This document shows positions 62,209 to 64,000 of a DNA stretch of 64,000 bases, in pieces. The notes beneath the pieces were generated by a model. It was not told where the DNA came from, did not search any database, and worked only from the letters and a program-made list of their open reading frames with translations. Position 1 is the first letter of the stretch, and every line of letters starts with the position of its first letter. The DNA comes from Verrucomicrobiaceae bacterium (GTDB lineage Bacteria > Verrucomicrobiota > Verrucomicrobiia > Verrucomicrobiales > Verrucomicrobiaceae): the NCBI GenBank assembly GCA_027489965.1, contig JAIXZA010000162.1, positions 1 through 64,000 of the forward strand, read 5' to 3'. Position numbers and translations under genes: made by a program.

Positions 62209-62901
62209 ATGTCAGCCTTTACTCTCACGGAATTCGCCCATCAAACTTCGCAAAAAGACGCCACGAACGATGCCTTTGAACTCGAATCCCCCAACATGCT
62301 AGAGGTGCGTCTGGATGGTCGTGTCTGGACGAAGATGGGCACCATGATCGCTTATTATGGCGATGTTCAGTTCAAGCGGGAAGGTGCCTTTGAAAATGGC
62401 CTCGGGCATTTCCTGAAAAAGGCTGTGAGTAGTGAAGGAACAACTCTGACCAAAGCAGAAGGCCAAGGCAGGCTCTATCTCGCCGATAACGCCAAACGCA
62501 TCACCGTATTGCGACTCAGTGGCGACTCCATCATTGTGAATGGCAATGACGTGCTGGCCTTTGAAAGCACCATCAAGCATGAGATCACGATGATGAAAAA
62601 GATCAGCGGCATGATGAGTGGCGGCCTGTTTAACGTGAAGCTCAGCGGCACAGGTCTCATTGCCTTTACCAGTCATGGCCCGCCTTTGACCCTCATCGTC
62701 TCTCCATCACACCCACTCACCTGTGATCCCAATGCCACCGTGGCGTGGAGTGCGGGACTTAAAACGGAGCTGAAAAGTGCCATTAGCTTCAAGACCCTCA
62801 TCGGCCGTGGCAGTGGCGAAACTTTTCAGCAGCGTTTTAGCGGAGAGGGAATCGTCGTCGTGCAGCCATACGAGGAAGTCATCCACGCAGGCACAAGGTA
62901 A
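62209..62901 (+). CDS. AIM24-family protein
   Basis: 230 residues. The family's beta-helix-like fold is suggested by LEVRLDGRVWTKMGTMIAYYGDVQFKREG, SGDSIIVNGNDVLAFESTIKHEI and LSGTGLIAFTSHGPPLTLIV, with the final FSGEGIVVVQPYEE. Bacterial AIM24/TrpRNA-binding-like proteins are widespread, but their role is unsettled. No signal peptide, so probably cytoplasmic. The gene ends 2 bp before the convergent, window-truncated gene. Confidence 0.88.
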   Translation: MSAFTLTEFAHQTSQKDATNDAFELESPNMLEVRLDGRVWTKMGTMIAYYGDVQFKREGAFENGLGHFLKKAVSSEGTTLTKAEGQGRLYLADNAKRITVLRLSGDSIIVNGNDVLAFESTIKHEITMMKKISGMMSGGLFNVKLSGTGLIAFTSHGPPLTLIVSPSHPLTCDPNATVAWSAGLKTELKSAISFKTLIGRGSGETFQQRFSGEGIVVVQPYEEVIHAGTR

Positions 62902-62903
62902 GG

Positions 62904-64000
62904 CTACGGGAGTTTGATCAGTTTTACCCGCCCCGTGAGGATGGGCGTGCTAGCTGCTGACGGCATCGGAGAGGTGTTGGCATCAGGCAGCTGCGGCAGC
63001 TTAAATTGACCGACGCCTTGATAATCTCCTGTGGCTATGGAGTCGCTCTTGAAGCTGGGTATGATCAGGCCATCATAGGCGATGGGGCTGCGCTTGATGG
63101 GGATTTCATTGACGGACTCAGATAGATCTAAAGTGCCACTGAATAGACCCGTAGCAGGAGTGATCTTCAGTTTGGTGAAATAGTCCGAAGGATATTGAAA
63201 AGAATTGTAGGCATAAGCTGATCCATTGGCCTCGATCTCGAAGACTGAGCCAACAGCGGAACCGCTATCGATTCCAGCTTGGCTAAAGGAGATTTCCGCG
63301 TTGCCCGTATTGGAGACATCCTCGAGATCCATAACGATTTGGCCACTTGCTGGCGCGAGGTATTTTCCACCGCTGATTTCCAGCGCGCTCGGGAACCAGC
63401 CATCGGTGTATTCACGTGTGGAGGTGAGGCTCGGAAGCCTACCCCAGGAGGCATCCGTGAAGTCTTCCACGGTTGAGTCTGCATAGCTGGGTGCCGAGCC
63501 GCCGAGGGTGATCTTGGGGATGGCCATGAATGAGCCGCGATCTTTGTTGATGACGTTGTAAGCAACGGTGGTGCCATCAGTGTTGATGACGCTGCTTCCA
63601 GTCAGGGCACTGCCGTCACCCAACTTACCCGCGAAGGTAGTGACGCCTGCTGGAGTGACGGTGGCAATGCCATAACCTGCACCTTGGGGCAGGCTCAGAT
63701 CTCCGGCAGTCACAGATGGCTGCATGATGGCAAAGTGGTATCTGCCTGCATAGGGCGCTGGAGTGAGGTGTCTGGTCCATGTTTTGAAGCTGGCTGTTGC
63801 GGGCACCGCGCCACTGGGGGATGGCACGCTAGCAGTGATGGTGCCCAAGCCACTAGCACCCGAGCGGGAGGAGTCATAATCTAGGGTGATTGTCACTGTA
63901 TTGATCCCACTCAGGAAGGTGGCTGAAGCGGTGGCTGTTGTGGCGGTGGCTGCGGTGATTTGACCAGTGAATCTCTGGGTCGCTCCACCGACGATGTAGC
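62904..64000 (-). CDS. C-terminal part of a large secreted beta-rich protein (start lies outside window)
   Basis: The frame is open from the window edge (64000) to the stop at 62904, about 365 residues; the true start lies beyond the edge. The sequence is Thr/Ser/Ala/Gly-rich with Ig-like features near the edge (FTGQITAATATTATASATF). It then has GRYHFAIMQPS, LPQGAGYGIATVTPAG, FAGKLGDGSALTGSSVI and GSFMAIPKITLGG, a C-terminal arrangement I associate with large verrucomicrobial exported repeat proteins. It ends TGRVKLIKLP. No catalytic motif is visible. Function unknown; probably a surface or secreted repeat protein. Confidence 0.7.
   Translation of the reverse strand, partial: YIVGGATQRFTGQITAATATTATASATFLSGINTVTITLDYDSSRSGASGLGTITASVPSPSGAVPATASFKTWTRHLTPAPYAGRYHFAIMQPSVTAGDLSLPQGAGYGIATVTPAGVTTFAGKLGDGSALTGSSVINTDGTTVAYNVINKDRGSFMAIPKITLGGSAPSYADSTVEDFTDASWGRLPSLTSTREYTDGWFPSALEISGGKYLAPASGQIVMDLEDVSNTGNAEISFSQAGIDSGSAVGSVFEIEANGSAYAYNSFQYPSDYFTKLKITPATGLFSGTLDLSESVNEIPIKRSPIAYDGLIIPSFKSDSIATGDYQGVGQFKLPQLPDANTSPMPSAASTPILTGRVKLIKLP

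Overview
The window most likely comes from the chromosome of a Verrucomicrobiota bacterium (Prosthecobacter/Verrucomicrobium-like). Three things point there: giant secreted proteins built from choice-of-anchor D, BACON-like and thrombospondin-3 modules; a PEP-CTERM protein; and a recA promoter carrying TGTTC-N4-GAACA, the LexA motif described for this phylum. All assignments come from reading translated sequence and motifs; no database search was run.

Layout. (A) 1-7.44 kb, minus strand: a tightly packed operon with several 4-bp ATGA overlaps, GC-rich where sampled. In transcription order it encodes a sigma factor, a FecR-LamG membrane protein, an SMP-30 lactonase-like protein, a Tat-exported Gfo/Idh/MocA oxidoreductase, a GH28-like beta-helix protein, a 37-residue small ORF and a BNR/sialidase-like protein that runs off the window. 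It looks like a surface-glycan utilisation unit with its own sigma/FecR control. (B) 7.5-18.5 kb: mixed genes, namely a broken glycosidase remnant, an alpha/beta hydrolase, an AlkC-type DNA glycosylase, metX, a GGCT-like protein, a lipoate/octanoate transferase, a histidine kinase plus REC-kinase pair, proC and a sulfatase. (C) 18.7-30.2 kb: one 3820-residue subtilisin-like exoprotein, followed by an RlpA-like lipoprotein.

(D) 30.9-37.4 kb: housekeeping genes (DUF2062, uppP, recA with an SOS box, terC, galE, tRNA-Leu, ssb, a small Cys-rich protein, yjbQ). (E) 37.5-58.1 kb: four large exported proteins on the plus strand: a sugar dehydrogenase fused to a diheme cytochrome-like region (1885 aa), a GH13 plus GH57-like double glycosidase (2802 aa), a GH13 amylase (1230 aa) and an autotransporter-type beta-repeat PEP-CTERM protein. 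The first three are almost contiguous (14-bp gap, then a 4-bp overlap), share a C-terminal module and sit behind a perfect 16-bp palindrome at the predicted promoter. I infer an extracellular alpha-glucan hydrolysis and sugar-oxidation system; this is the best candidate here for an undescribed system.

(F) 58.2-64 kb: nuoD-nuoE detached from the other nuo genes and preceded by a CRP-like operator, a bidirectional terminator, a type II pseudopilin, a UDP-glucuronate decarboxylase-like SDR, an AIM24 protein and the C-terminal part of another large exported protein.
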